Under the pieces are notes generated by a model. It ran no database searches, had not been told where the DNA came from, and was given only the letters and a program-made list of their open reading frames with translations. From contig JAHJOG010000259.1 in assembly GCA_018820395.1 (NCBI GenBank), positions 1 through 64,000 on the forward strand: DNA of 64,000 bases, written 5' to 3'. How positions within the stretch are numbered: position 1 is the first letter of the stretch; each line of letters begins with the position of its first letter. This DNA comes from Gammaproteobacteria bacterium (lineage in GTDB: Bacteria > Pseudomonadota > Gammaproteobacteria > Burkholderiales > Burkholderiaceae_C). The translations under genes were made by a program, and so were the position numbers. Of the stretch, positions 29,098-37,895 are shown piece by piece.

Positions 29098-30084
29098 TCA
29101 GTTCACCATGACCAGTTTGCCTCTGACGCCACGCGAACCCATGTGAGCGTAAGCGCTCTTCAACTCGCTCATTGGCATGGTCCGATCAATCACTGGCTTG
29201 ATCTTTCCTTGGCCATACCATTTGGCCAATTCGTTCATCATCTGAGCGTTGGCCTTCGGCTCGCGCTTGGCGAAATCGCCCCAAAACACGCCGACAAGTG
29301 ATGCCCCTTTGAGCAGCATCAAATTGAGAGGCAACGAAGGAATCGGTCCGGCAGCAAAGCCAACCACCAAATAGCGGCCCCTCCAGCCGATGGAGCGAAA
29401 TGCGGGCTCGGCGAAGTCTCCTCCGACCGGGTCGTAGATGATGTCCGGGCCCTTGCCGTCCGTGGCCGATTTCACCGCTTCTCTGAATGCAGCGGGGATG
29501 GGGTGGGTGCTGTAGTTGATAGTGAGATCGGCGCCAATGGATTTGCAGAGTTCGCACTTTTCATCCGTCGACGCTGCAGCAATGACTTTCGCTCCCGATG
29601 CCTTGGCAATCTGGATAGCCGCCGTTCCGACGCCGCCGGCCGCGCCAAGCACCAGGACGGTTTCGCCGGCCTTCAATTGCCCGCGGTCCAGCAGTGCATG
29701 CCAGGACGTCGCATAGATCATGATGAATGCAGCGGCATCGACGTGACCGAAACCCTCGGGCAGTGGCATGCACAGCGCAGCCGGCGCGATCGTATGCGTT
29801 GCGAAGCCGCCGGTGCCGCTCAGGCACGCGACGTTCGATCCGATCTGCAGGTGCGAAACGCCATCCCCCACTGCCCGAACGATGCCCGAGTACTCGGAGC
29901 CGGGAACGAAAGGCAGGGGAGGTTTGATCTGGTATTTGTTTTGAACGATGAGCAGATCGGGAAAATTCAAGCTCGCCGCCTTGATCTCGATCAGCACCTG
30001 CCCGGGCCCGGGCGTGGGTGTCGGAAGTTCTTTCCAGCTCAGGGCTTCGACGCCGGTGGGATCTTCGCAAAGCCATGCGTGCAT
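29098..30084 (-). CDS. NADPH:quinone oxidoreductase, zinc-less MDR family
   Basis: 328 residues from MHAWLCEDPTGVEALSW, with GGAG 7 nt upstream. GroES-like N-domain (PGQVLIEIKAASLNFPDLLIVQNKY) and Rossmann domain with GAAGGVGTAAIQIAK. The structural zinc cysteines of true alcohol dehydrogenases are missing, which places it with QOR/acryloyl-CoA-type reductases. These reduce quinones or enoyl thioesters in the cytoplasm. It is a single gene convergent with the H-NS gene and divergent from surE (123 bp between starts). Confidence 0.87.
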   Translation of the reverse strand: MHAWLCEDPTGVEALSWKELPTPTPGPGQVLIEIKAASLNFPDLLIVQNKYQIKPPLPFVPGSEYSGIVRAVGDGVSHLQIGSNVACLSGTGGFATHTIAPAALCMPLPEGFGHVDAAAFIMIYATSWHALLDRGQLKAGETVLVLGAAGGVGTAAIQIAKASGAKVIAAASTDEKCELCKSIGADLTINYSTHPIPAAFREAVKSATDGKGPDIIYDPVGGDFAEPAFRSIGWRGRYLVVGFAAGPIPSLPLNLMLLKGASLVGVFWGDFAKREPKANAQMMNELAKWYGQGKIKPVIDRTMPMSELKSAYAHMGSRGVRGKLVMVN

Positions 30085-30207
30085 GCTTGTGTCTCCTTGG
30101 TGAGTCTCGTGAAGTCGTTCTTGGGCATGATAGGCGCGTGGCACACCGTCGTCTTGTCCCGGCCGTGACCTGACCGCCGCCTACAATCGCGCGCACGCCG
30201 ATTTTTC

Positions 30208-30963
30208 ATGAAGATACTTATTTCCAATGACGACGGTTTCCAGGCACCCGGCATCGTTGCATTGCATGCAGCGCTCAAGGAAGTTGCGGATGTCGAAGTG
30301 GTTGCTCCCGAGCACAACAACAGCGCGAAATCGAACGCGCTGACACTCTCGGCCCCCTTGTATGTGCAGTTGGCGCACAACGGTTTTCGCTATGTGACCG
30401 GCACGCCTGCCGATTGCGTGCATATAGCGCTCAAGGGATTGCTCGACTATCGGCCCGACCTCGTGGTCTCCGGCATCAACAACGGCGCGAACATGGGGGA
30501 TGACACCATCTACTCGGGCACCGTCGGCGCGGCCATGGAGGCTTACCTCTTCGGGATCCCTGCCATCGCTGTTTCCCAAACCGAAAAGGGGTGGGCTCAC
30601 GTGGATGCTGCAGCCAAGGTCGCGCAGCGCCTCGTGCAGCAGATCGAGCGCGAGAAGATGCTGGACGGCGAAGCGTTCCTGCTCAACGTCAACGTTCCCA
30701 ATCTCCCGTTGGAGCAACTCAAGCCCGTCAAGGTTTGTCGACTTGGTCGCCGCCATGCCGCTGAAAAAGTCATCACGCAGGACAGTCCTCGGGGAGAGAC
30801 AATGTACTGGATCGCCGGCGCGGGTGGTGCCAAAGACAGCGGCGAAGGCACCGACTTTCACGCCACCGCGGCCGGGCACATCGCATTGACGCCGCTGCAG
30901 ATCGATCTCACCGACCATGCTCACTTGCGTCAGTGGCGCGATACCGTGAAGCGGTTGGGATGA
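30208..30963 (+). CDS. surE: 5'/3'-nucleotidase SurE
   Basis: Metal-dependent nucleoside monophosphate phosphatase, 251 residues. The N-terminal NDDG motif (residues 7-10 region, ILISNDDGFQAPGI) and Asn/Ser ligands of HNNSAKSNALT bind the metal. GTPADCV and SGINNGANMGDDTIYSGTVGAA complete the active site. It heads the stationary-phase cluster surE-pcm-nlpD, where it is associated with survival under stress. Confidence 0.96.
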   Translation: MKILISNDDGFQAPGIVALHAALKEVADVEVVAPEHNNSAKSNALTLSAPLYVQLAHNGFRYVTGTPADCVHIALKGLLDYRPDLVVSGINNGANMGDDTIYSGTVGAAMEAYLFGIPAIAVSQTEKGWAHVDAAAKVAQRLVQQIEREKMLDGEAFLLNVNVPNLPLEQLKPVKVCRLGRRHAAEKVITQDSPRGETMYWIAGAGGAKDSGEGTDFHATAAGHIALTPLQIDLTDHAHLRQWRDTVKRLG

Positions 30964-31025
30964 AGGCGGTCGCGGGCGGAGGGCCTTTCCCCGCAGGCGC
31001 GTCAGGCGCGCGACAGGAGCACTGA
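30960..31025 (+). other. Possible 21-codon mini-ORF bridging surE and pcm
   Basis: An ATG overlapping the surE stop (ATGA) opens a 21-codon frame that ends 4 nt before the pcm ATG. Such a frame could carry ribosomes from surE into pcm. It has no recognisable product and may be chance in GC-rich DNA. Confidence 0.2.
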
Positions 31026-31029
31026 TTTC

Positions 31030-31803
31030 ATGGCGACGCGACGACCCAGTTTTCCAGTTCGTCTGACGCCGGCAGCGTCTGCCGCAACGCGCGGACAGTT
31101 GCCGGCGGCGCCGACGCGGCCGATGGTGCAGACCACGCCGTCCATGGCATCCGAAGCGGTGCGAGCGCGAATGGTGCAGCGTCTGGCCCAGCAGGGCGTG
31201 ACTGACGAGCGGGTATTGCGAGCGATGGGTTCGGTGGGGCGGCATTTGTTCGTCGACAGTGCGTTGATCAACCAGGCCTATGAAGACACCAGTCTTCCGA
31301 TCGGTCTGGGTCAGACGATTTCGAAGCCCAGTGTGGTGGCGCGCATGATCGAGCTGCTGCTCGGAGCGCCCGCTTTGGCCGGCAACCCTGCTGGCCGGCT
31401 GGGAAGAGTGCTGGAAGTGGGCACGGGTTGCGCCTATCAGGCGGCGGTGTTGAGCCACGTCGCAAGCGAGGTCTACAGCATCGAGCGATTGCGCGGGCTT
31501 CATGAGCGCGCGCGCGCCAACCTTCGGCCGTTCCGTCTCACCACGGTTCATCTGCTGCTAGGTGATGGCATGGAGGGGTATCCGAAAGGCGCGCCCTACG
31601 CGGGAATCATTGCAGCTGCGGGTGGTCAGAGCATCCCTGAGACGTGGGTCGCGCAGTTGGCCGTCGGTGGGCGGATCGTAGCTCCATCGCAGTCTGCTGG
31701 AGGCGGACAAACTCTGGTCGTGATCGACAAGACGGCACGCGGCGTAGAGCGCCGCATTCTTGAGGCCGTCCACTTTGTCCCCCTAAAATCGGGAATCGCT
31801 TGA
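31030..31803 (+). CDS. pcm: Protein-L-isoaspartate O-methyltransferase
   Basis: Repairs isoaspartyl damage in aged proteins using S-adenosylmethionine. 257 residues, longer than E. coli Pcm (208) because of a Pro/Ala-rich N-terminal stretch of about 45 residues before the core. The core shows RHLFVDSALINQAYEDTSLPIGLGQTISKP and the SAM loop LEVGTGCAYQAAVLSH. AGGAG is 10 nt before the ATG, so a later start is possible. Next to surE and nlpD in the conserved order. Confidence 0.94.
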   Translation: MATRRPSFPVRLTPAASAATRGQLPAAPTRPMVQTTPSMASEAVRARMVQRLAQQGVTDERVLRAMGSVGRHLFVDSALINQAYEDTSLPIGLGQTISKPSVVARMIELLLGAPALAGNPAGRLGRVLEVGTGCAYQAAVLSHVASEVYSIERLRGLHERARANLRPFRLTTVHLLLGDGMEGYPKGAPYAGIIAAAGGQSIPETWVAQLAVGGRIVAPSQSAGGGQTLVVIDKTARGVERRILEAVHFVPLKSGIA

Positions 31804-31814
31804 AGGAAAGACAC

Positions 31815-32750
31815 ATGCAGGGTATTGGCAATCGGAGCTGGCTCGCTGGCATCACACTGCTGGCCGCACTCATGATTGCGGGTTGCGCAACGAGGCGCGG
31901 TCCCGTTCCAGTCGAAGATCGAGGTGTCAATTCACCCGCATCTGCAACCGCTCCGGCAACGCCGGTGGATCCCGGGGTGCCGCTCATCACCACGGACGCA
32001 TCAGGCAAGCCGTTGCAAGGCATCGAGAACTACGGCAAGCCCGGCTACTACACCGTTCGTCCGGGCGACACCATTCGCCGCATCGCATCGGAAACGGGCC
32101 AGAGCTGGCGAGACATCTCTCGCTGGAACAATCTCGAAAATGCCGATGTGATCGAGGTCGGGCAGGTGTTGCGCGTCATTCCGCCGGTCGGAGCCACAGC
32201 AGCCGCTGCGCCTCCTAGCCCGACAACCGCTTCCACTGAATCCGCATCGCGGTCTGCGCAACCCACGGCCGTGGCACCGGCCATCGCACCTTCTGCGTCG
32301 ACCGCGGCCAGCGCGGCAGTCAAACCGACACCGCCTGTTGCCGCGACGTCCACCCCACCAGCCGCAGCGGTATCGGGAGATGACGACGTGGGCTGGATCT
32401 GGCCGGCACAGGGAGCGCTGATCGCCGGGTTCGACGATGCAAAGAACAAGGGCCTCGATATCGGCGGAAAGGCTGGCGACTCGGTTCTTGCTGCAGCTGA
32501 CGGTCGCGTCGTGTATGCCGGTGCAGGATTGAGAGGGTACGGAAATCTGATCATCCTCAAGCACAACAACACCTTCCTCACCGCGTACGCGCACAACCGT
32601 ACCTTGCTGGTCAAGGAAGACCAGTCGGTGCAAAAGGGCCAGAAGATCGCCGAAATGGGAAACAGTGATTCCGATCGCGTGAAGCTGCACTTCGAGATTC
32701 GTCGTCAGGGCAAGCCAGTCGACCCGGCGCGTTATCTGCCTGCGCGATGA
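31815..32750 (+). CDS. nlpD: NlpD-like lipoprotein, LysM plus degenerate LytM/M23 domain
   Basis: 311 residues from MQGIGNRSW, with AGGA 7 nt before; the ORF-track TTG start was rejected. Lipoprotein signal with lipobox LMIAGC. LysM domain about 73-117 ([29 protein letters not shown]), an Ala/Pro/Thr linker, and a C-terminal M23 fold (about 190-311). The zinc histidines of active LytM enzymes are replaced: HxGxD becomes NKGLD and HLHFE becomes KLHFE. Such degenerate proteins do not cut murein but activate AmiC-type amidases at division. Third gene of surE-pcm-nlpD. Confidence 0.93.
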   Translation: MQGIGNRSWLAGITLLAALMIAGCATRRGPVPVEDRGVNSPASATAPATPVDPGVPLITTDASGKPLQGIENYGKPGYYTVRPGDTIRRIASETGQSWRDISRWNNLENADVIEVGQVLRVIPPVGATAAAAPPSPTTASTESASRSAQPTAVAPAIAPSASTAASAAVKPTPPVAATSTPPAAAVSGDDDVGWIWPAQGALIAGFDDAKNKGLDIGGKAGDSVLAAADGRVVYAGAGLRGYGNLIILKHNNTFLTAYAHNRTLLVKEDQSVQKGQKIAEMGNSDSDRVKLHFEIRRQGKPVDPARYLPAR

Positions 32751-32790
32751 TGCCGGCGCCCGGCGTGACCGTGCGGCGGATTCCCGTTTC

Positions 32791-34227
32791 ATGAAGGCCA
32801 TCGGCGACAAGCTCCACTCGCAGAGCATCGGCCAGGACGAGTGGTTCCACGTCGAGTCGCTCGACCTCGATGCGCAAGGCGTCGCGCACACCAGTGATGG
32901 TTTGGTCGTGTTCATCGAAGGTGCGCTGCCGTTCGAAGAGGTGCAGTTCAATGTGCACCGCAAGAAGGAAAGCTGGGCGCAGGGGACGGTCACGACCATC
33001 CGTCGCGAGTCCGCACAACGCGTCCGGCCTGGATGTCCGCATTTTGGGTTGCATGCAGGTGCCTGCGGCGGTTGCAAGATGCAGCACCTCGACGCTTCAG
33101 CGCAAGTTGCAGTCAAGCAACGCGCGCTCGAGGACAACCTGTGGCATTTGGGCAAGGTGCGTCCGGACAATGTCATGCGGCCCCTCGAGGGGCCGGCGTG
33201 GCACTATCGCTATCGCGCACGCCTCTCGATGCGCTATGTCGCCAAGAAGGGCGGAGTTCTCATCGGATTCCACGAGCGCAAAAGCCGCTACTTGGCAGAC
33301 ATGAAAGTGTGCCCCGTGCTGCCCGCGCGCGTCAGTGCCATGCTGCTTCCATTGCGCGAGTTGATCGGATCGATGGATGCGCGAGACCTCTGCCCGCAGA
33401 TCGAACTCGCCTGCGGAGATGCCGATGACGGCAGGGGGCTCGGCGTGATTGCACTCGTATTGCGTCACCTGGAGCCGCTGTCGGAGTCGGATGTATCGCG
33501 GCTGTCCGCATTTGCGCAGCGCCACGAGGGCGTCCAATGGTGGACGCAAGCCAAGGGGCCGGAGACCGTCAAGTTGCTCGCCGAGACTGGTGCACAGCTC
33601 GCCTACAGGCTGCCGGCGTTCGATGTCACGATGCCTTTCAGGCCGACCGACTTCACGCAGGTCAATCCGCACATCAATCGTGCGCTGGTCGGCAAGGCGC
33701 TCGCACTGTTGGCCCCGGAGCGCAGCGATCGGGTGATCGACTGGTTTTGCGGCCTGGGAAATTTCACGTTGCCGCTTGCGACGCGCGCAAGAGTTGTGCT
33801 GGGGGTCGAAGGCAGCGATACGCTTGTCCGGCGAGCCGAAGAAAATTACGAGCGCAATCGATCCGCAACGGCGATGCGGCCCACCTTGAGTGCCGTGAGT
33901 TTTGTGGCGCGCAACTTGTTCGAGATGACGCCCGAACTGCTCGAGTCGGACGGAGCGGCCGACAAGTGGCTGGTCGACCCACCCCGCGAAGGAGCATTTG
34001 CCTTGGTCAAGGCCTTGGCAGAGCTGACCCAGCGCGAACAGTCACAAAGCATCGGATGGACTCCGCCGGCGCGTATTGTGTACGTGAGTTGCAATCCTTC
34101 GACCCTGGCAAGAGATGCAGGGTTGCTGGTCCAATCCGCCGGCTATCGCTGCAGCGCCGCAGGCGTCGTGAACATGTTCCCGCACACTGCGCACATCGAA
34201 TCGATCGCTGTATTTGATCGCAGCTAG
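32791..34227 (+). CDS. rlmD: 23S rRNA (uracil-1939-C5)-methyltransferase RlmD
   Basis: 478 residues. N-terminal TRAM domain (about 15-75), then iron-sulphur cysteines in [25 protein letters not shown]-binding [14 protein letters not shown], base-recognition [12 protein letters not shown], and the catalytic Cys in [11 protein letters not shown]. Methylates U1939 of 23S rRNA. It begins 40 bp after nlpD, where many relatives carry rpoS first. Confidence 0.94.
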   Translation: MKAIGDKLHSQSIGQDEWFHVESLDLDAQGVAHTSDGLVVFIEGALPFEEVQFNVHRKKESWAQGTVTTIRRESAQRVRPGCPHFGLHAGACGGCKMQHLDASAQVAVKQRALEDNLWHLGKVRPDNVMRPLEGPAWHYRYRARLSMRYVAKKGGVLIGFHERKSRYLADMKVCPVLPARVSAMLLPLRELIGSMDARDLCPQIELACGDADDGRGLGVIALVLRHLEPLSESDVSRLSAFAQRHEGVQWWTQAKGPETVKLLAETGAQLAYRLPAFDVTMPFRPTDFTQVNPHINRALVGKALALLAPERSDRVIDWFCGLGNFTLPLATRARVVLGVEGSDTLVRRAEENYERNRSATAMRPTLSAVSFVARNLFEMTPELLESDGAADKWLVDPPREGAFALVKALAELTQREQSQSIGWTPPARIVYVSCNPSTLARDAGLLVQSAGYRCSAAGVVNMFPHTAHIESIAVFDRS

Positions 34228-34231
34228 AGCG

Positions 34232-34259
34232 GAAAAAGAAAACGGCCCCGCAGGGCCGT
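34232..34259 (-). terminator. Rho-independent terminator of the Bax-inhibitor-like gene
   Basis: Perfect 7-bp stem ACGGCCC / GGGCCGT with a CGCA loop. On the minus strand it is followed by TTTTCTTTTT. It may also slow the convergent rlmD transcript. Confidence 0.8.
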
Positions 34260-34286
34260 ATCAGACAAAGTCCAGTGTCTAGAGAA

Positions 34287-34988
34287 TCAGTCGCGCTCGC
34301 CGCCCAGCAGTCCCAGCAACATCAACAGGCTCTGGAAGACGTTATAGAGATCCAGATAAAGCGCCAGCGTGGCACTGATGTAGTTGGTTTCGCCGCCATC
34401 CATGATCCGCTTCAGGTCATACAACATGAACGCCGAAAAGATGCCGATGGCGGCAACCGAAATTGCCATCATCCCTGCGCTTGATCCGACGAACACATTG
34501 ATGATTGCGCCGAACATCAGCACGAGCGCGCCGACCATCAGCCATTTGCCCATGCCCGACAGATCACGCTTGATCACCGTCGCCAACGATGCCATGACAA
34601 AGAACACGCCCGCGGTGCCGCCGAAGGCCGTCATGATCAGCGATGCGCCGTTGCTGAAGCCCAGGATCATTGCGATCAAGCGCGAGAGCATCAGACCCAT
34701 GAAGAAAGTGAAGCCCAGCAGAACCGGGACACCCGCGGCCGAATTCTTGGTCTTCTCGATGGCGAACATGAATCCGAACGCGCCGATCAGAAATACAGCG
34801 AGGCCGAGGCCGCCACCGAGCGAACGAGTGATGCCAGTCGACACGCCGATCCAGGCGCCGAGAACGGTTGGCAGCATGCTCAATGCGAGCAGCCAATACG
34901 TATTGCGTACGACGCGTTGCCGCTCGGCCTGCGGGAGCGCATAACCGTATGTTGCTGAGTTGTCGATGGTGTTGACGCGGTCGTTCAT
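34287..34988 (-). CDS. Bax inhibitor-1/YccA-family inner-membrane protein
   Basis: 233 residues with seven membrane helices. Family features are GYALPQAERQRVVRNTYWLLALSMLPTVLGAW at the N-terminus and the C-terminal SAFMLYDLKRIMDGGETNYISATLALYLDLYNVFQSLLMLLG, including the paired acidic residues that gate proton/calcium leak in BsYetJ. YccA in E. coli restrains FtsH proteolysis. It stands alone with its own terminator. Confidence 0.92.
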   Translation of the reverse strand: MNDRVNTIDNSATYGYALPQAERQRVVRNTYWLLALSMLPTVLGAWIGVSTGITRSLGGGLGLAVFLIGAFGFMFAIEKTKNSAAGVPVLLGFTFFMGLMLSRLIAMILGFSNGASLIMTAFGGTAGVFFVMASLATVIKRDLSGMGKWLMVGALVLMFGAIINVFVGSSAGMMAISVAAIGIFSAFMLYDLKRIMDGGETNYISATLALYLDLYNVFQSLLMLLGLLGGERD

Positions 34989-35191
34989 ATCGAAGCTCCT
35001 GATGGATGGCTACGCAGCAGTATGTGGGAGCATTCTAGGTGGCTGCAAGGCCCGCTCAAAAGACCGTATCTGAAATGCGCTTCTCGTGACCTGGGCATCC
35101 GGCAATTGAACAACGACTCTGGGCTCGAGTTCTGGCCGTTGTCATTCATCGAATGAGAAAAAAAGCTTGGCTTGCTTGCGCTGGCTAGCTG

Positions 35192-35224
35192 AAAAACGAC
35201 TTCCGGAAGTGAATTCCGGAGTCG
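35192..35224 (-). terminator. Rho-independent terminator of hemP
   Basis: Inverted repeat CGACTTCCGGAA / TTCCGGAGTCG (one bulged base), loop GTGAA, followed on the minus strand by TTTTTC. The rest of the 274-bp gap up to the Bax-inhibitor gene shows nothing else I can support. Confidence 0.75.
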
Positions 35225-35262
35225 CCCCACGATGATCTTGAAAAGGCGCGCGTGGCGGCGCA

Positions 35263-35478
35263 TTACTTGGTCAGTATCAGCTTTCCCAATTTGGTAGCTT
35301 GCAGGCGATAGAGCGCGCCGTTGTGCATGATGCCAACCGTTTTCTCGCCTCGTAGCAGGTCGACACTCTGGACCGGTCCTGCCGTTGTATGACCCGCAAT
35401 GGGCTCGGGGGAGGTGTCGCGGCCTTCTGACGGATTGGTAGGGCGTGAGATTCCCGGGTCGGCAGTCGTGGCAAGCAT
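35263..35478 (-). CDS. hemP: Hemin uptake protein HemP
   Basis: 71 residues. The C-terminal half has the HemP/HmuP core GIMHNGALYRLQATKLGKLILTK; the N-terminal half is a loose Pro/Ser-rich tail. GGAG lies 8 nt before the ATG. In Bradyrhizobium and Burkholderia, HemP/HmuP is needed for expression of haem receptors and acts as a small DNA-binding activator. It follows exbD by 109 bp on the same strand but has its own Fur-like operator and terminator. No haem receptor gene is in the window. Confidence 0.92.
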   Translation of the reverse strand: MLATTADPGISRPTNPSEGRDTSPEPIAGHTTAGPVQSVDLLRGEKTVGIMHNGALYRLQATKLGKLILTK

Positions 35479-35501
35479 TACGTGAGCTCCTTGTCGAATA
35501 T

Positions 35502-35524
35502 CAAATGATAACCATTCTCATTTG
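35502..35524 (-). promoter_or_regulatory. Fur-box-like palindrome upstream of hemP
   Basis: CAAATGA-N9-TCATTTG, with the inner TAACCATTC keeping the alternating half-site pattern of Fur boxes (ATGATAA..TTCTCAT). It lies 24 bp before the hemP start and overlaps the likely promoter. Iron-dependent repression is inferred. Confidence 0.7.
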
Positions 35525-35587
35525 ATTCGTCCAGAGTTTCTTTTCACCTTTACAGACTGCCCGCCTTTTCGAATCGCCACGGGTCCG

Positions 35588-36001
35588 TTATTTGGCTTCT
35601 GGGTCGGTGATGAACCCGATCTTGCCAACACCGGCTTCGCGAGCAGCGGAAAGCGCCTGAGCCACTCGTTCGTATCGCACCGCCTTGTCGCCCAGGATGT
35701 GCAGTTCAGGCTGCGGATCCTTGGTGGCTTCGGCCTTCAGCATCGGCTCGAGTTCGGCGTCCGTGATCTTTCGCTCATTCCAGAAGTAGGCACCGTCGGA
35801 GGCAACGCTGAGGCGGATGTTTTGTGGCTTCGCTGTTTCCGGCTCGCTGGTCGCCTGCGGCAAGTCGATGTTGACCGCATGTTTCATCACGGGCACCGTG
35901 ATGATGAAGATGATGAGCAGGACCAGCATGACGTCGACCAGCGGCGTCATGTTGATTTCATTCATCACCTCGTCGGGCTCGTCCTGTGTTCCAAAGGCCA
36001 T
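35588..36001 (-). CDS. exbD: TonB-system energising protein ExbD
   Basis: 137 residues, one transmembrane helix at about 22-42 (TPLVDVMLVLLIIFIITVPV). The intramembrane Asp of PLVDVML is the proton-path residue. The periplasmic domain begins after NIDLPQA. ExbD works with ExbB as the proton-driven motor for TonB. It starts 5 bp after exbB ends; order is tonB-exbB-exbD. Confidence 0.94.
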   Translation of the reverse strand: MAFGTQDEPDEVMNEINMTPLVDVMLVLLIIFIITVPVMKHAVNIDLPQATSEPETAKPQNIRLSVASDGAYFWNERKITDAELEPMLKAEATKDPQPELHILGDKAVRYERVAQALSAAREAGVGKIGFITDPEAK

Positions 36002-36006
36002 GGCAA

Positions 36007-36726
36007 TCAGCTTTTCTTGAGAGGGACGACGATGGCGGCATCCGCGGTACCGCTGTGCACGCGAGCGCCTGTGACGAAATACGCGTGCAGGTCGTGAGCA
36101 AAGCTGTTGAGTTTGGTCAGAATGAACTTGTTTCCGCGCACCAATGCGTTGTAGCCCAGAACCGCGGGAATGGCCACGGCAAGACCCAAGGCCGTCATGA
36201 TCAGCGCTTCGCCAATGGGCCCGGCGACCTTGTCAATGGTCGCTTGACCCGCCGTGCTGATGCTCATCAGAGCGTGATAGATCCCCCACACGGTGCCGAA
36301 CAGGCCAATGAACGGAGCCGTCGAGCCGACAGAGGCCAGAATCGCCAGGCCGGTCTGCAGCCTTGCCGTGAACTCGTCGATTCCGTTGCGCAGCGCGCGC
36401 GTGATCCAATCGCTCACGTCGAGCGCGTCGTGCAGGTGAGCCTTGGTGTTGCGATGGTGAGCGGCCGCTTCGCGGCCTTCGAGAGCAAGGACCCTGAAAG
36501 GGTTGCCTTCGTTCGGGCCGAGCTTGTTGAGAGCAGTTGCGAAATCTTCGCTATGCCAAAAGTCTTGTGAGCGACTGGCGAGCCGCTTGTACTTGATGAC
36601 ATCGAGCGCCTTGATCAGGATCACCGCCCACGATGCCAGCGACATGCCGATCAGCAACACTGCAACGGCTTTCGTGACCAGGTCACCTTGGCTCCATATG
36701 TTCGCGAGCCCGAACTGGTAATTCAT
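36007..36726 (-). CDS. exbB: TonB-system energising protein ExbB (MotA/TolQ/ExbB family)
   Basis: 239 residues with three membrane helices: about 18-38, then a long cytoplasmic loop, and the GSTAPFIGLFGTVWGIYHAL and GEALIMTALGLAVAIPAVLGYN helices that line the proton pore. The conserved Thr/Glu-type pore residues of the family lie in the last two helices. It forms the pentamer around the ExbD dimer. 20 bp after tonB on the same strand. Confidence 0.94.
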   Translation of the reverse strand: MNYQFGLANIWSQGDLVTKAVAVLLIGMSLASWAVILIKALDVIKYKRLASRSQDFWHSEDFATALNKLGPNEGNPFRVLALEGREAAAHHRNTKAHLHDALDVSDWITRALRNGIDEFTARLQTGLAILASVGSTAPFIGLFGTVWGIYHALMSISTAGQATIDKVAGPIGEALIMTALGLAVAIPAVLGYNALVRGNKFILTKLNSFAHDLHAYFVTGARVHSGTADAAIVVPLKKS

Positions 36727-36746
36727 AGACTTTCTCTTTCAGTAAA

Positions 36747-37484
36747 TCAGCGGAGGACGAAATTGACTGGGGCGTCGTACGACATCGTCTGCGCAACGCC
36801 TCCGACCTTTCCTGGCTTGAATCTGCATCGCATCATGGACTCTCTGGCAGCTTCGTCCAGCCGGTCGAAACCGCTGGATTGGCGGATGTCGACCTTTTTG
36901 GGCTCGCCATCGGTTCCGACAGTGACGCTGATCACGACCTTGCCTTGCTCGCCCAGGCGCTTGCTCATGGCGGGATACGTCGGCCTGCAGTTCTGGGCGT
37001 ATGAGGCGTCTGTCGACGGCAGCTGAACGGCTGGCGGTGCCGGAGGCGCGGGCGGCGCAGGCGGGGGAGCAACTGCAACAGGCGGCGCGGGCGGAACTGC
37101 AGGCGCGGGCGGCGTGGGCGGCGCCGGAGACTCTGCCCGAACGACCGGTGCATTGGGTGCCGGCTTCGGTGTCGCCCGGACCGGTTTCGGACGCGGCGGT
37201 GGGGGCGGCGGCTTCGGGGTGGGTGGCGGCGGTGTCGGCTCGGGCGGTGGAGGTGGGGCCGGCCGCGGCGGCGCAGGCGGCGGTGGCGGCGCTTCGAGCT
37301 TCGGGGGTTCGATGAGTTCGCTCACGATCGCGATGGGCACGACCACTTCCGGCGGCTTGCGCGACAGCCCATGCTGCATCGCCCAAAGCACTGCGGCGTG
37401 GAGCAGTACGACGGCTGCTGCGATCAGGACATTGCGTGGCAGTTCAAATCTGGAAGACGCAGCAGATGAAAAGCGGTCAGGCAC
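36747..37484 (-). CDS. tonB: Energy-transducing protein TonB
   Basis: 245 residues. Cytoplasmic N-tail, membrane helix about 18-37 (LIAAAVVLLHAAVLWAM with the conserved His), then a very long Pro-rich spacer (about 43-165) of PP/PPPPP and Pro-Ala runs, and the C-terminal TonB domain (YPAMSKRLGEQGKVVISVTV, FDRLDEAARESMMRCRFKPG). TonB delivers energy to outer-membrane siderophore and haem receptors. The polyproline runs make it an obvious client of EF-P, whose gene and modifier are in this window. It lies downstream of bfd under the same Fur-like operator. Confidence 0.94.
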   Translation of the reverse strand: MPDRFSSAASSRFELPRNVLIAAAVVLLHAAVLWAMQHGLSRKPPEVVVPIAIVSELIEPPKLEAPPPPPAPPRPAPPPPPEPTPPPPTPKPPPPPPRPKPVRATPKPAPNAPVVRAESPAPPTPPAPAVPPAPPVAVAPPPAPPAPPAPPAVQLPSTDASYAQNCRPTYPAMSKRLGEQGKVVISVTVGTDGEPKKVDIRQSSGFDRLDEAARESMMRCRFKPGKVGGVAQTMSYDAPVNFVLR

Positions 37485-37543
37485 GATAGGTCATAGGATT
37501 GAAGATCTCGAAAAAGATCCTCCAGCACGCCGCAAGCCGCGTC

Positions 37544-37618
37544 CTATTTTCGAAAGATCCACCAGGCCGCGCCAGCTACCAAGATCAGGCTGGTGCCGAA
37601 TACCGAGAAGAGTTCCAT
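37544..37618 (-). CDS. Possible 24-residue single-span membrane peptide
   Basis: ATG to TAG, 24 residues: a short acidic start (MELF), a hydrophobic segment FGTSLILVAGAAWWIF and a basic end (RK), the correct topology for a small inner-membrane peptide. GGAAGG lies 6 nt before the ATG. It overlaps the last 34 nt of bfd in another frame and precedes tonB by 59 bp. It is similar in size and shape to CydX or KdpF-type accessory subunits but is not recognisably homologous. It is below the length cut-off of most gene callers. Confidence 0.4.
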   Translation of the reverse strand: MELFSVFGTSLILVAGAAWWIFRK

Positions 37619-37857
37619 GCCCGGCCTTCCATGATGGAATTGGCGAGCTGAATCGACTTCGGCGCTGCATCGCCAATCACCGCGGCCACAGGATGCGACG
37701 AACTGCACTGGGCGACAACGTCGCGCGCGCATCCCTCGCACTGGCCGCATTGAGTGGCGACACCGAGTTCAAACTGCACCTCGTCAAAGGTCATTCCCGC
37801 ACGGGCATGGCGCGCAATTTCGCGGTCGGAAACCCGGCGGCAGACACAAACGATCAT
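37585..37857 (-). CDS. bfd: Bacterioferritin-associated ferredoxin (2Fe-2S)
   Basis: 90 residues, with cysteines 4, 6, 37 and 40 (VCVCRRVS, ATQCGQCEGC) in the Bfd arrangement that holds a [2Fe-2S] cluster. Bfd reduces the ferric core of bacterioferritin to release iron when iron is scarce. The C-terminal 25 residues are longer than in E. coli Bfd (64 residues). The promoter directly upstream carries a Fur-like box, and bfr lies 140 bp further upstream on the same strand. Confidence 0.93.
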   Translation of the reverse strand: MIVCVCRRVSDREIARHARAGMTFDEVQFELGVATQCGQCEGCARDVVAQCSSSHPVAAVIGDAAPKSIQLANSIMEGRAWNSSRYSAPA

Positions 37858-37895
37858 GGCGAGGGCGCAGTTGGCTGGCTGTTGATGAGGTCTCG

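Noticed and set aside
36990-37360. Tandem DNA repeat / possible CRISPR-like array in the Pro-rich tonB region
   Set aside because: The irregular GGCGG-rich pattern comes from Pro/Ala codons of the TonB spacer; there are no uniform repeats or spacers.
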